Below, piece by piece: positions 18,030-28,052 of a stretch of DNA of 64,000 nucleotides. Under the pieces are notes generated by a model. That model searched no databases. It worked only from the letters and a program-made list of their open reading frames with translations, and was not told the DNA's origin. The DNA is taken from contig NZ_FSRO01000001.1 in NCBI RefSeq assembly GCF_900143275.1, positions 1,940,116 through 2,004,115 on the forward strand. Direction: 5' to 3'. This stretch comes from Nitrosomonas cryotolerans ATCC 49181. Lineage in GTDB: Bacteria > Pseudomonadota > Gammaproteobacteria > Burkholderiales > Nitrosomonadaceae. Position 1 is the stretch's first letter; each line of letters opens with the position of its first letter. A program made the translations under genes and the position numbers.

Positions 18030-20128
18030 TGAATAACCTGAATGATTCCTTCATTTTATCATCTTTGATGAATGGTAATAGCTTAAGAAGCCTTGCAGGC
18101 CCGGTATTGATCATTATGATCTTGAGCATGATGGTGTTACCGCTGCCTCCCTTTATACTTGACCTTCTTTTTACGTTTAATATTGCTTTAGCAATTATTG
18201 TTTTACTAGTTAGTCTCTATACGAAAAATCCGCTTGAATTTGCAGTATTCCCAACGGTTCTGCTAATTACCACATTATTGCGCCTGTCTCTAAACGTTGC
18301 TTCCACACGGGTTGTATTACTTGAAGGGCATACCGGTCCAGATGCTGCGGGTAAGGTTATCGAAGCATTTGGGCACTTTCTGGTGGGAGGTAATTATGCG
18401 GTCGGTTTAGTTGTATTCATCATTCTGGTGGTGATTAACTTTGTCGTGATTACTAAGGGAGCAGGTCGTATTGCCGAGGTAAGTGCTCGCTTCACTCTTG
18501 ATGCGATGCCTGGTAAGCAAATGGCAATTGATGCTGATCTCAATGCGGGTTTGATTGGTGAAGATGAGGCCCGTAATCGTCGCGCTACCATTTCTCAGGA
18601 GGCCGATTTTTATGGTTCGATGGATGGGGCTAGCAAATTTGTACGGGGTGATGCGATAGCCGGGGTTATCGTTATGTTAATTACCATCATTGGTGGGCTA
18701 ATTGTGGGGGTCATGCAGCATGATCTTGAGCTGAGTATTGCTGCTAAGAATTACACATTACTGACCATTGGTGACGGGTTGGTTGCACAGATTCCGGCAT
18801 TAGTGATTTCAACTGCAGCAGGTTTGGTTGTTAGTCGGGTTACAACGGATGAAGATCTCAGCGAGCAAGTGCTGGGTCAGTTATTTAATCAACCTCAAGT
18901 GTTAATTCTGACAGCGAGTATTCTTGGTGTGATGGGGCTTGTTCCTGGTATGCCCAATTTTGTATTCCTTTTACTTGCGGCACTCCTTGGCACGAGCGCC
19001 TATTTTGTCAGTACACGTATTTCAATCACTAATACAGCAGACCCCGTCACACCTGAAATGCCGACAACAGAAGCCCAGGACGCTAGTTGGGAAGATGTGA
19101 CGCCTATAGATGTACTGGGCCTTGAAGTGGGTTATCGTCTGATTCCGATGGTCGATAAAATGCAGCAAGGTGATTTATTGAAGCGTATTAATGGAATTCG
19201 AAGAAAATTTGCACAAGAAATTGGATTTTTACCCCCCGCTGTACATATACGCGATAACCTGGAATTACGCCCTAATGCCTATCGATTTACGCTGAAAGGC
19301 TCGGTTATTGGAGAAGGGGAATCATATAATGGCATGTATCTGGCTATTAATCCGGGAAGAGTTACGATGGCAATACCTGGAACAATAACGAGTGATCCTG
19401 CATTTGGCCTACCGGCAGTTTGGATTGAAGCCTCTCTACGTGAACAGGCACAAAATAATGGTTATACCGTGGTAGATGCAAGTACTGTGGTAACAACGCA
19501 TGTCAACCATTTAATTCATAGCCATGCTGCTGAGCTGCTTGGTCGACAAGAACTGCAGCAGTTGTTTGATCATCTGAGTCGTCAATCACCAAAACTCCTA
19601 GAGGAGCTGGTGCCAAAGCTATTATCGTTGTCAGTAGTGCAGAAAATCTTACACAATTTATTAGCAGAAAACGTGCATATACGTGATATGCGTACCATTA
19701 TTGATATTCTTACCGAGCATGCGGTACGAACACAAGACGCCACAGAACTGACAGCGATTGTGCGTGTTGCATTGGGTCGCGCAATTGTAGAGCAATGTTT
19801 CCCGGTAGTGGATGCAGAGTTGCAGGTAATGAGCCTGCATCATGAATTGGAGAACGTGTTAATGCAGACGATTCATTCTGGCGCATCAGCAGGTGGTGGA
19901 ATTGAGCCTGGATTGGCTGATACCTTATCAAGAGAAGTGAGCATTGCGGCACAACGCCAGGAACAGTTGGGATTACCGGTTGTATTGCTGGTCCCCGGAT
20001 CGATTCGAGTATTACTCTCCCGGTTCTTGCGTCGCATGTTACCTCAACTAAGGGTATTTTCCTATTCAGAGATTCCAGTCTCTAGAAAAATTAAGATTAC
20101 TTCTATTGTAGGAGGGGGTGGTAAATGA
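18029..20128 (+). CDS. flhA: Flagellar export gate protein
   Basis: Large inner-membrane ring protein of the flagellar type III secretion system. It conducts protons and docks chaperone-substrate complexes. About 699 residues. The N-terminal half has eight transmembrane segments and the conserved FHIPEP-family stretch TLDAMPGKQMAIDADLNAG in the cytoplasmic loop. A linker near 335-365 leads to the cytosolic domain beginning around DVLGLEVGYRLIPMV. The ATG at 18029 overlaps the stop of a small leader ORF; a TTG at 18020 is the alternative start. The 3' end overlaps flhF by 4 bp (ATGA), so translation is probably coupled. Confidence 0.96.
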   Translation: MNNLNDSFILSSLMNGNSLRSLAGPVLIIMILSMMVLPLPPFILDLLFTFNIALAIIVLLVSLYTKNPLEFAVFPTVLLITTLLRLSLNVASTRVVLLEGHTGPDAAGKVIEAFGHFLVGGNYAVGLVVFIILVVINFVVITKGAGRIAEVSARFTLDAMPGKQMAIDADLNAGLIGEDEARNRRATISQEADFYGSMDGASKFVRGDAIAGVIVMLITIIGGLIVGVMQHDLELSIAAKNYTLLTIGDGLVAQIPALVISTAAGLVVSRVTTDEDLSEQVLGQLFNQPQVLILTASILGVMGLVPGMPNFVFLLLAALLGTSAYFVSTRISITNTADPVTPEMPTTEAQDASWEDVTPIDVLGLEVGYRLIPMVDKMQQGDLLKRINGIRRKFAQEIGFLPPAVHIRDNLELRPNAYRFTLKGSVIGEGESYNGMYLAINPGRVTMAIPGTITSDPAFGLPAVWIEASLREQAQNNGYTVVDASTVVTTHVNHLIHSHAAELLGRQELQQLFDHLSRQSPKLLEELVPKLLSLSVVQKILHNLLAENVHIRDMRTIIDILTEHAVRTQDATELTAIVRVALGRAIVEQCFPVVDAELQVMSLHHELENVLMQTIHSGASAGGGIEPGLADTLSREVSIAAQRQEQLGLPVVLLVPGSIRVLLSRFLRRMLPQLRVFSYSEIPVSRKIKITSIVGGGGK

Positions 20129-21381
20129 AAATCAGAAGATTTATAGCTAAAGCCACACGCGAGGCATTGAATCAGGTTAAGAATGAGCTGGGTGCTGATG
20201 CGATAATATTGTCGAATAGGCAGACAGAAGACGGGGTGGAAATTATGGCACTCGCTAATGCCGAAATATCTAATTTGGCGGATATGTCTAATACAAATGA
20301 TGCATCTGTTGAATCAGAAGCGGAATCTCCTGCAACTATTCCACCATCAGTATCTAATTCAAATACACGACAGCTTGAATATGCTTCGAGAGAAATCGTA
20401 TCAGAAACGTTGGCACAAAATATCATTGGTGAAATTCATGCTATGCGGACTACGCTTGAGGATCAGCTGGCAACGGTTGCATGGGGAAACTATACACAGC
20501 AAAAACCAGAAAAGATGAGAATCTTACGTACCCTATTGGGTGCCGGTTTTAGTCCATTATTATCTCGTCATTTAGTCGATAAGCTATCAGCAGGTTTAGA
20601 TTATGAGCAGAGTCTGAAAAAGACCATGTCTACATTGGCATTTAATCTACGTACTGCTTCGAGTGATGAAATGATCGAGAATGGTGGTATTTATGCACTT
20701 ATTGGACCAACGGGTGTTGGAAAAACGACGACTACCGCAAAACTTGCTGCCCGCTGCGTAATAAGACATGGAGCGGATCAAGTGGCGCTTTTAACTACCG
20801 ATAGTTATCGGATAGGTGGCCATGAACAACTACGTATTTATGGTAAATTATTGGGCGTGCCGGTGCGTACTATTAAAGATAGTGATGATCTACAGCTTAC
20901 GCTGTCCGAATTAAAAAATAAGCATTTGGTTCTGATCGATACAGTCGGCATGAGTCAACGTGACCAAATGGTTGCTGAGCAGCTGGCCATGCTATGCAAT
21001 GCTAACCTGAACATAAAACATCTATTGTTACTTAACGCAACGTGCAGTGGCAATACACTCGATGAGGTAATCTCGGCATATCAAGGTAATGGCATTCATG
21101 GATGCATCATAACCAAAGTGGATGAGGCAGCTAGTCTTGGTGTGGCCCTTGATGTGGTCATCCGCCGGAAATTAATACTCCATTATATGGCTAATGGTCA
21201 GAAGGTGCCTGAAGATCTTCATTCCGCTAACCTGCGATATTTACTTCATCGTATTTTTAAATTAACACCAGAGAACTCTCCTTTCGCTTTACAAGATGCC
21301 GAATTTGCTTTGATTATGACGGGTATTAATAGCACAAGTCAGGATCCCAATAAGACTTATGCTGAGGCCAATCATGATTAG
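20125..21381 (+). CDS. flhF: Flagellar placement GTPase FlhF
   Basis: SRP-type GTPase that places the flagellum, usually at a cell pole, and recruits early basal-body parts. 418 residues. A variable basic N-terminal domain (MKIRRFIAKATREALNQVK) is followed by an acidic, low-complexity linker at about 55-85. The NG domain begins near 130, with P-loop GPTGVGKTTTTAKL (194-207), the TTDSYRIGGHEQL motif, DTVGMSQRD (G3) and TKVDEAASLG (G4). It overlaps flhA upstream and flhG downstream by a few bases. Presence of flhF with flhG points to polar flagellation, by inference. Confidence 0.95.
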   Translation: MKIRRFIAKATREALNQVKNELGADAIILSNRQTEDGVEIMALANAEISNLADMSNTNDASVESEAESPATIPPSVSNSNTRQLEYASREIVSETLAQNIIGEIHAMRTTLEDQLATVAWGNYTQQKPEKMRILRTLLGAGFSPLLSRHLVDKLSAGLDYEQSLKKTMSTLAFNLRTASSDEMIENGGIYALIGPTGVGKTTTTAKLAARCVIRHGADQVALLTTDSYRIGGHEQLRIYGKLLGVPVRTIKDSDDLQLTLSELKNKHLVLIDTVGMSQRDQMVAEQLAMLCNANLNIKHLLLLNATCSGNTLDEVISAYQGNGIHGCIITKVDEAASLGVALDVVIRRKLILHYMANGQKVPEDLHSANLRYLLHRIFKLTPENSPFALQDAEFALIMTGINSTSQDPNKTYAEANHD

Positions 21382-22267
21382 AAATAGATTGGATCAAGCA
21401 GCTGGGCTAAGAGGGTTGGCGGGATTTCAACCAAGCGATTCGGTCCGCGTAATAACGGTTACAGGGGGCAGGTCTGGTGTGGGCAAAACGAGCGCCGTGA
21501 TAAATTTGGCCACAGCATTGGCGAAAATGGGTAAGCGGGTATTAATTATTGATGAAAACCCATGCCATAACAATGTTAATGATAATCTGGGGCTTAAGGC
21601 TCGCTATGAGTTATTGCATGTCATTAATCGTGATAAAACCTTGGAGCAGGTAATTTTACAGGGGGCTGATAACATCTTTATATTGTCAGCAGTGCATGGA
21701 ATTCATGCGATAGCAAAGCTTAATTCAGCAGAGCAAGAATGGCTTATTAAGCATTTTGGGGAATTAGCAAAACCGGTCGATGTTGTGTTGGTTGACACGG
21801 CGATCGGCAGTGGAAGTCATGTACTTCCATTCAGTTTGGCTTCCCAGAAGGTGCTGATTGTACTTTCAAAATCAGTAACATCTATTACTGATGCTTATGC
21901 TTTGATTAAAATTATGAGTAAGAGATATGCAAAGCAACATTTTTTCGTGCTCGTAAATAAAGTGGAATCAGAACATGATGCTCAGGTTATTTTTGATCAT
22001 GTATCAAAAGTGACACAGCAGTATCTTTCCGTCACGCTTGATTTTATCGGTTATGTCCAAAATGATGAGAAACTGCAACGTTCCACACAACTCTGTAGAG
22101 CAGTGATAGATGCATTCCCGGCTTCTCAATCAGCTATTTGTTTTAGGCAGATAGCAGAGAATATAATGCATTCATGCTGCCCTGATGACTATGGGGGCGG
22201 CATGGAAAACTTTATGCAACGGCTGATTCGTACCAGTCATCTGACTGTAACAAACTTTACGGTTTAA
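21374..22267 (+). CDS. flhG: Flagellar number regulator, MinD-like ATPase
   Basis: ParA/MinD-type ATPase (FlhG, also called FleN or YlxH) that limits flagellar number by opposing FlhF and, in some bacteria, the flagellar master activator. Start taken at ATG 21374 (MIRNRLDQAAGLRGL), which overlaps the flhF stop; an upstream ATG at 21359 is possible but less typical. About 297 residues. The deviant Walker A is GGRSGVGKTSAVINLA near residues 30-45, followed by VLIIDENPCHNNVNDNLGL. Next is DVVLVDTAIGSGSH (Walker B). The C-terminus has a basic, amphipathic stretch that could bind membrane. Confidence 0.93.
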   Translation: MIRNRLDQAAGLRGLAGFQPSDSVRVITVTGGRSGVGKTSAVINLATALAKMGKRVLIIDENPCHNNVNDNLGLKARYELLHVINRDKTLEQVILQGADNIFILSAVHGIHAIAKLNSAEQEWLIKHFGELAKPVDVVLVDTAIGSGSHVLPFSLASQKVLIVLSKSVTSITDAYALIKIMSKRYAKQHFFVLVNKVESEHDAQVIFDHVSKVTQQYLSVTLDFIGYVQNDEKLQRSTQLCRAVIDAFPASQSAICFRQIAENIMHSCCPDDYGGGMENFMQRLIRTSHLTVTNFTV

Positions 22268-22273
22268 AAATAT

Positions 22274-22984
22274 ATGTATACCGAGACTGGAACCATCGAT
22301 AAGGAACAGTTTGTTACTGAATTTACACCGTTAGTCAAGCGTATTGCCTACCACATGATGACGAAGCTACCGGCAAGTGTGCAAGTGGATGATCTCATTC
22401 AGGTGGGTATGATCGGCTTGCTTGATGCAATAAATCGCTATGAGGGTTCATATGGGCGGCAGTTTGAGAGTTACGCCGCGCAGCGTATACGTGGTTCGAT
22501 TTTGGATGAATTACGCGAAGCGGACTGGCTACCTCGTAGCATAAGAAAGAAGATGCGGCAAATAGAGACTGCGGTGAATGTATTGGAACAACGTATGGGG
22601 TGTGCACCCAGCGAACAGGATCTGGCGAGCGAGTTGAATATATCGCTTGACGAATATCATGTGACGTTACAAAACGCACGTGGTGCTCAATTAATTTTTT
22701 ATGAGGATTTCCAGGGTGATGATGAAGAGCCATTTTTAGATCGTTTATTTGTAGATAAAAATAATGACCCACTAAATACTTTGCTTGATGAGAGTTTGCG
22801 ATTAGTGCTGGTTAACGCAATTGATAATTTGCCTCCTCGAGAAAAAATGGTTATGGGCATGCACTATGAGCATGAAATGAATTTGCGGGAAATCGGCGAG
22901 GTATTAGGTGTGAGCGAATCGCGTGTATGCCAGTTGCATACGCAGGCTGTGGCGCGTTTACGTAGTCGATTGAGAAACACTTGA
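22274..22984 (+). CDS. fliA: Flagellar sigma factor sigma-28
   Basis: RNA polymerase sigma factor for late flagellar, motor and chemotaxis genes. 236 residues, the family length. Region 2 is VKRIAYHMMTKLPASVQVDD to GSILDELREADWLPRSIR, region 3 lies around residues 95-140, and region 4 has the helix-turn-helix NLREIGEVLGVSESRVCQLH. It is held inactive by FlgM until hook completion in known systems; no flgM is next to flgA in this window. It starts 6 bp after flhG. Confidence 0.96.
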   Translation: MYTETGTIDKEQFVTEFTPLVKRIAYHMMTKLPASVQVDDLIQVGMIGLLDAINRYEGSYGRQFESYAAQRIRGSILDELREADWLPRSIRKKMRQIETAVNVLEQRMGCAPSEQDLASELNISLDEYHVTLQNARGAQLIFYEDFQGDDEEPFLDRLFVDKNNDPLNTLLDESLRLVLVNAIDNLPPREKMVMGMHYEHEMNLREIGEVLGVSESRVCQLHTQAVARLRSRLRNT

Positions 22985-23035
22985 GAATTGAATTGTAATC
23001 ACAGCTGATCGTATAAAATTAGGATAGGTTTTGTG

Positions 23036-23794
23036 ATGAATGGAATATCAAGAATAGATTTCAATAGTATTGCAGGTATTTTACTGGCATTAGCTGCTAT
23101 TGTTGGTGGTCAGATACTTGAAGGTGGGTATATTGGTTCCTTACTGCAATTAGCCGCTTTTATAATTGTAGTTGGTGGTACTGCGGGAGCAGTTTTATTG
23201 CAAAGTCCAATTAAGGTTTTTATAAACGGTATTAAAATGAGTGTATGGGTATTTTTCCCCCCGTTGCGATCACCTCAAACATTGATCATGCAGGTTATCG
23301 GTTGGGCCCATATTTCACGTAAGGAGGGTTTGCTAGCGCTTGAATCTCATGTGCAGACCGTATCTGATCCCCTTACAAAAAAGGGTTTGCAATTATTAGC
23401 TGATGGAAGTAAGCCAGAAAAATTACGTGAAGCATTAGAAATAGAAAGCTTCGCTCTAGAATCATTACAACGTCAGTCAGCCAAAATATGGGAGGCAGCA
23501 GGGGGCTATTCACCAACTATTGGTATTTTAGGAGCAGTTCTGGGCTTAATTCATGTGATGGAAAATTTATCAGATCCCGATCGATTAGGGAGTGGAATAG
23601 CCGTAGCATTTGTTGCTACTGTGTATGGGGTAGGACTGGCTAATCTGGTCTTCTTGCCAGTTGCAAATAAATTGAAGAGTATTATCACCGATCATATGAT
23701 TATGCGTGAGATGTTGATGGATGGATTGGTTGCTATCGCTAATGGTGAAAATCCACGATTAATCGAAAGCAGACTAAGAGGCTATTTTATTTAA
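23036..23794 (+). CDS. motA: Flagellar motor stator protein MotA
   Basis: Inner-membrane stator subunit that with MotB forms the proton channel driving flagellar rotation. About 252 residues from ATG 23036 (an in-frame GTG lies at 23033), preceded by AGGATAGG. Four transmembrane segments: two at the N-terminus (IAGILLALAAIVGGQILEGG, LAAFIIVVGGTAGAVLL) and two at about 160-205 (GYSPTIGILGAVLGLIHVM, GIAVAFVATVYGVGLANLV), with a long cytosolic loop between. It is of the MotA/MotC type found behind fliA in pseudomonads and betaproteobacteria. It sits 49 bp before motB. Confidence 0.93.
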   Translation: MNGISRIDFNSIAGILLALAAIVGGQILEGGYIGSLLQLAAFIIVVGGTAGAVLLQSPIKVFINGIKMSVWVFFPPLRSPQTLIMQVIGWAHISRKEGLLALESHVQTVSDPLTKKGLQLLADGSKPEKLREALEIESFALESLQRQSAKIWEAAGGYSPTIGILGAVLGLIHVMENLSDPDRLGSGIAVAFVATVYGVGLANLVFLPVANKLKSIITDHMIMREMLMDGLVAIANGENPRLIESRLRGYFI

Positions 23795-23843
23795 CTGGTT
23801 ATGTTAAATATTCGAATTTTCTCCACTATTTGAAGAGTCACTG

Positions 23844-24650
23844 ATGAGAAAAAGATGCTTTCAGCAGGACGAGTATCCTGAAGACCATCAGCGCTGGCTT
23901 GTCTCCTATGCGGATTTTATTACATTGTTATTTGCATTTTTTGTTGTAATGTATGCAATTTCCTCTGTAAACGATAGCAAGTATTACGTTTTGAGTCATT
24001 CATTAAGTCATGCTTTTAAAAGTAGTGAATCGAATTTGGTTATGTCATCCGTGCGCGATGTGCCGCCCATTATTCTGCAACAGCCTATACAGATTGAGTC
24101 TCAATTAGTCATAGACAAAAGAGTGAAAAATCAGTTGAGACAACAGGAAACCAAAAGTATGGCTGAAGATATCATGCGGGCATTGGCGCCGTTGGTGGAA
24201 GATGGCACAGTGAGAGTAACGCAGAGTATTCGTGGTATTACGATAGAAATTAACGCCAATGTTCTTTTTTCACCAGGGAAAGCCCAACTTACTGAAAACT
24301 CTAATTTAACATTACGCGCAGTAGCGCAAGTTGTGAAGACGCATGACCACGCCATTCACGTTGAGGGTCATACGGACAATGTATCAATCAATACGGCCAA
24401 TTTCCCATCTAACTGGGAGTTATCCACTGCACGTGCAAGCAGTGTCATCAGGTTATTGATGGAAAATGGTGTTGCCGCACATCGGTTGACAGCGCTTGGC
24501 TATGGTGAATATAGACCAATAGAAACAAATGATACAGATGAAGGAAGAACAAGGAATCGACGGGTCACTGTAATGATTTTATCTGAAGAGCCTGAGAAAA
24601 TAACCGAAATTCCTCTTAGTTTAACACCGGAACCGGAACTAACTGAATAG
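23844..24650 (+). CDS. motB: Flagellar motor stator protein MotB
   Basis: Stator subunit that anchors the motor to peptidoglycan and carries the proton-binding aspartate. 268 residues. The single N-terminal transmembrane helix is [23 protein letters not shown] with the expected Asp in YADF. A plug and linker region follows, then an OmpA-like peptidoglycan-binding domain from about residue 130 ([58 protein letters not shown]). The last 12 bp overlap the end of trpC on the other strand. Confidence 0.94.
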   Translation: MRKRCFQQDEYPEDHQRWLVSYADFITLLFAFFVVMYAISSVNDSKYYVLSHSLSHAFKSSESNLVMSSVRDVPPIILQQPIQIESQLVIDKRVKNQLRQQETKSMAEDIMRALAPLVEDGTVRVTQSIRGITIEINANVLFSPGKAQLTENSNLTLRAVAQVVKTHDHAIHVEGHTDNVSINTANFPSNWELSTARASSVIRLLMENGVAAHRLTALGYGEYRPIETNDTDEGRTRNRRVTVMILSEEPEKITEIPLSLTPEPELTE

Positions 24651-25556
24651 CTGCTCTAGTTCCATTCCTGGGTCATCAGCGCGCATAAAGGCTTCACCAA
24701 CCAGAAAAGCATTGACCTGGTGGCGACGCATTAATGAAACGTCTGCGGGTGTTCGTATTCCACTTTCAGTGATTACAATACGTTCTGATGGAATATGCTC
24801 AAGTAATTGCAGTGTTGTATCTAGACTGGTATCAAAAGTCCGTAGATTCCGGTTATTGATGCCTATCAAAGGCGTAGTCAGCTGTAGCGCGAGTTCCAGT
24901 TCCGTGGCGTTATGTACTTCTACTAAAACAGACATGCCGAGTGAATGAGCGAGTGCTTCTAGTCTCAGCATTAATGTCAGCGGATCAGGTCCTGTTGTTT
25001 TCTCTTGAGAATTTTGTTCTATTACAAATGCGGCAACAATCAGTAAAATACAATCAGCTCCTATTGCACGTGCTTCAACTATCTGATATTCATCGATAAT
25101 AAAATCTTTACGCAATACCGGTAGTGTACAGGCTGAGCGTGCTTGCTGCAGATATTCATTACTACCCATAAAAAACTGCTTATCTGTTAATACGGATAGA
25201 CAAGCAGCCCCATGTTGTGCATAGGTATCCGCGATCTCAATGGGGTTAAAAACGAGATTACTATCGCTTTTCCTTTGGTCTGCTGACAAGGCAGATGGGC
25301 TTTTACTGGAACAGGATGATGCAGATGAAGAAGCCGTTTGACCGCGCAATATGCCTTTACTAGGACTGGCTTGTTTGATCTCAGCAATAACAGCAGACAG
25401 TCCAGCTGCTATTTTATTACGAAGTGCTACTGTGAAATCTCGTACCGGCTCAGCTGATTCTGCTTCAGAAAGTATGACTGAAAATGGTTTAGCCGTTTTT
25501 GCGATAATAACTTCCTGTGCTTTAACAGACAATATTTTCCTTAAGATATCTGACAT
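24639..25556 (-). CDS. trpC: Indole-3-glycerol phosphate synthase with Ser-rich insert
   Basis: Closes the indole ring in tryptophan synthesis, making indole-3-glycerol phosphate from CdRP. TIM-barrel enzyme of 305 residues, against about 260-270 usually. The conserved [15 protein letters not shown] (catalytic Lys and beta1-alpha1 loop) ends near residue 71. The expected D/F-P-I-A helix resumes at [22 protein letters not shown] near 104. Between them is an extra, serine-rich segment of about 30 residues. The catalytic [17 protein letters not shown] and ITESGI motifs are all present. It follows trpD after 2 bp and overlaps motB by 12 bp at the 3' end. Confidence 0.94.
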   Translation of the reverse strand: MSDILRKILSVKAQEVIIAKTAKPFSVILSEAESAEPVRDFTVALRNKIAAGLSAVIAEIKQASPSKGILRGQTASSSASSCSSKSPSALSADQRKSDSNLVFNPIEIADTYAQHGAACLSVLTDKQFFMGSNEYLQQARSACTLPVLRKDFIIDEYQIVEARAIGADCILLIVAAFVIEQNSQEKTTGPDPLTLMLRLEALAHSLGMSVLVEVHNATELELALQLTTPLIGINNRNLRTFDTSLDTTLQLLEHIPSERIVITESGIRTPADVSLMRRHQVNAFLVGEAFMRADDPGMELEQLFS

Positions 25557-25558
25557 AT

Positions 25559-26593
25559 TTAATTTGTAATCGCTTTTTCCTGGTTAGAAATTTTTACAAG
25601 TTCTTGTAGTTTTCTCATGGCTGAGCCATTTTCGATGACCAATCGAGCCTTCTTTACTCCCTGTTCCAAAGAGTCGGTTACACCTGCGACGTAAATGGCT
25701 GCAGCGGCATTTAATATTACAATATCACGTGCCGGTCCTGCCTGATCTTCAAGTACCGACAATAGCATCGCCTTGGCATGAGCGCTGTCAGAAACTTGTA
25801 TTGTCTTAATGGGCGCAGATTGTAAACCAAAATCTTCGGGTCTGATGATATACTCGATCACATTCCCTTGATTTAATTCGCCAATCCTGGTTTCACCTGT
25901 TATAGTGATTTCATCAAGTCCGTCTTGGCCATTGACTACCATTACATGGCGACTGCCCAGTCGCTGTAATACGCGCGTCAGTATCCCGACCAGATCTGTA
26001 TTGAATACCCCCAATACCTGATTCTTCGCACCTGCCGGGTTGGTGAGTGGCCCCAAGATATTAAATAGTGTCTTGATGCCCAGTTCTCGGCGCACGGGTG
26101 CCACATACTGCATGGCACTGTGATAGTTCGGTGCAAACATGAATCCAACACCGATTTCATTGATATTTTGTGCAACTTGTTCTGGCGTTTGTTTCAGATT
26201 GACGCCGACGGCTTCTAATATGTCAGCGCTACCAGATTTGCTGGAAACAGAACGCCCTCCATGTTTTGCAACCTGGGCTCCTGCCGCTGCAGCAACGAAA
26301 GCAGAAGCGGTTGAAATATTAAATGTATGTGAAGCATCACCGCCCGTACCACACGTGTCGATGAGATGACCTGTATCCTGAATGGTGACAGGCGTTACAA
26401 ATTCACGCATGACCTGTGCTGCTGCGGTAATTTCGTCAATAGTTTCCTTTTTTACACGTAATCCAGTGAGAATCGCCGCTACCAGAACGGGAGATAACTC
26501 TCCCAGCATGATTTGGCGCATAAGTGAAAGCATGTCATCGTGGAGAATTTCCTGACGTTCAATAATACGATTCAGTGCTTCTTGTGGTTTCAT
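25559..26593 (-). CDS. trpD: Anthranilate phosphoribosyltransferase
   Basis: Transfers phosphoribosyl from PRPP to anthranilate, the second step of tryptophan synthesis. 344 residues, normal length. The PRPP-binding glycine-rich motif [20 protein letters not shown] is at about 86-105, followed by [19 protein letters not shown]. The C-terminal domain has the family's [10 protein letters not shown]. It sits between trpG (27 bp upstream) and trpC (2 bp downstream), in the common trpGDC order. Confidence 0.97.
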   Translation of the reverse strand: MKPQEALNRIIERQEILHDDMLSLMRQIMLGELSPVLVAAILTGLRVKKETIDEITAAAQVMREFVTPVTIQDTGHLIDTCGTGGDASHTFNISTASAFVAAAAGAQVAKHGGRSVSSKSGSADILEAVGVNLKQTPEQVAQNINEIGVGFMFAPNYHSAMQYVAPVRRELGIKTLFNILGPLTNPAGAKNQVLGVFNTDLVGILTRVLQRLGSRHVMVVNGQDGLDEITITGETRIGELNQGNVIEYIIRPEDFGLQSAPIKTIQVSDSAHAKAMLLSVLEDQAGPARDIVILNAAAAIYVAGVTDSLEQGVKKARLVIENGSAMRKLQELVKISNQEKAITN

Positions 26594-26620
26594 GGATCAA
26601 TCCTTTTTCAGACGGATTTC

Positions 26621-27184
26621 TTATTGAGCAAGAAAGTTTCCCAGCATCTTATATCCATGCTGACTCAGAATAGACTCAGGATGAAATTGAACACCCTCGA
26701 CTACCAAAGATTTATGACGAATGCCCATAATTTCATCATCTTCAGTCCATGAAGTAATTTCAAAACAATCAGGTAAGGTTGAACGTTCAATAACAAGAGA
26801 ATGATAACGTGTCGCAATAAAAGGATTTGGCAGGTCGCGAAATACACCCGTATTATGGTGGAAAATCTTGGAGGTTTTTCCATGCATCAATTGTTTAGCA
26901 TGGATGATCTTTCCGCCAAAAGCTTGCCCTATACTTTGATGACCTAGACAAACACCTAAAACAGGAATTTTCCCACTATAGTGTTCGACTATGGCCAATG
27001 ATAACCCGGCTTCATCAGGGGTGCAGGGACCTGGAGAAATAACAATATGCTTCGGTTTCAGCTGCGAGATTTTATTCAAAGTGATCTCGTCGTTACGAAA
27101 TACCATAACTTCCTCGCCTAACTCACAAAAATACTGTACGAGGTTGTATGTAAAAGAGTCGTAGTTGTCAATCATTAACAGCAT
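26621..27184 (-). CDS. trpG: Anthranilate synthase glutamine amidotransferase subunit
   Basis: Class I glutamine amidotransferase that supplies ammonia to TrpE for anthranilate synthesis; in many bacteria the same protein serves PabB in folate synthesis. 187 residues. The catalytic cysteine is Cys79 in [16 protein letters not shown], and the His-Glu pair is in [10 protein letters not shown]. The oxyanion strand is [10 protein letters not shown]. trpE is not upstream; the region beyond 27185 is decayed sequence, so trpE must be elsewhere if the pathway is complete. Confidence 0.96.
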   Translation of the reverse strand: MLLMIDNYDSFTYNLVQYFCELGEEVMVFRNDEITLNKISQLKPKHIVISPGPCTPDEAGLSLAIVEHYSGKIPVLGVCLGHQSIGQAFGGKIIHAKQLMHGKTSKIFHHNTGVFRDLPNPFIATRYHSLVIERSTLPDCFEITSWTEDDEIMGIRHKSLVVEGVQFHPESILSQHGYKMLGNFLAQ

Positions 27185-27465
27185 GTTATATCCTAAGGCA
27201 ATGTATGCAATAGTAATAATAAGGCAAACATTTTTATTTGCCTTATTATTACCATCAATTTGCCACCAAATTTATTTGTATCCAGTACTAAGGGTTGGCG
27301 CTAGAGAAGATTTCTTCCAGAGTCAGAGTATATCTTTGACGTACTTAACGCACACAAAGCAGCCAACACATCAAGCATTAGACTTATCCTTGCTATTTTA
27401 CCAATGCCATGTGTGAATGTATACGCATAACTCAATGCGGTTAAATTCTCATTCAAGTTACTCAC
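27185..27465. other. Unassigned sequence upstream of trpG
   Basis: About 280 bp holding the trpG promoter side and then featureless sequence. Short ORFs here have no recognisable composition. It is the beginning of the decayed region that runs to about 29400. Confidence 0.4.
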
Positions 27466-27840
27466 TTAACCGCAGCCAACAATGCTCATGGGGGGTTCTT
27501 CGGTAACTAAGGCTCTCTGTTCATCATTTCTTTCAGCCAGTAGCGCTTGAATAACCATACTCGACGTCAAAGTTATCCAGTGAGATTGTTTTCCGTGGTC
27601 TTTTTCCATGAAACTTTTAGCATAAATTAATACGGGCTTTGGGTGCCAGGGTTTTCATTTGCCGTTTTTGATGCAACCTAAACGTGCCCATTCATCATTT
27701 GGAAATTTTCCGGAATCCTCATTCTTGCGCTTACCCCAAGTGATCTAGGTTACTCCATCTTACCGCAGCGTCACTGGCAGCTTAACATTAGGCTGAGGGA
27801 AGTAAACTGTATGATCCTAGCATTCGATTTCACGGCACAT
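27466..27840 (-). pseudogene. Decayed small gene, SRAP (YedK/HMCES)-like at its start
   Basis: One frame of 125 codons reads from ATG 27840 (MCREIEC) through PQPNVKLPVTLR, ITWGKRKNEDSGKFPNDEWARL, KPWHPKPVLIYAKSFMEKDH to a final TAA, broken by four internal stops. At least three of the stops (TAG, TAG, TGA) are one base from TGG, and tryptophan would suit the context. The Met-Cys start and the LPWGRR/GGWARLDSI-like stretch remind me of small SOS-response-associated peptidase (SRAP) relatives, but I recall this family only loosely. That it is a dead coding sequence is more certain than its identity. Confidence 0.4.
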
Positions 27841-28052
27841 GAAGGAATTATAGCTGATATGCAGTTATTGATTCATTTGACTGTATATCAGGATTGCAAT
27901 ATGAATAGCAGCATAACTCACTAACACTAGTTGATCTCAATTGAGAGGGTAGAGAGGTATGATCATTTCTGGTGTATGACAGCAGAGGAAGAAGCGGTGT
28001 AACCTGTTGGTAAAGATCTGGGCAGATCAACCAATAAAAAGGAAAACACCGC

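Noticed and set aside
20172..20426. Antisense ORF over flhF linker
   Set aside because: It mirrors the low-complexity linker of flhF in another frame; no ribosome site or homology.
22985..23035. Sigma-28 promoter before motA
   Set aside because: No TAAA...GCCGATAA-like pair was found; motA is probably read from upstream promoters.
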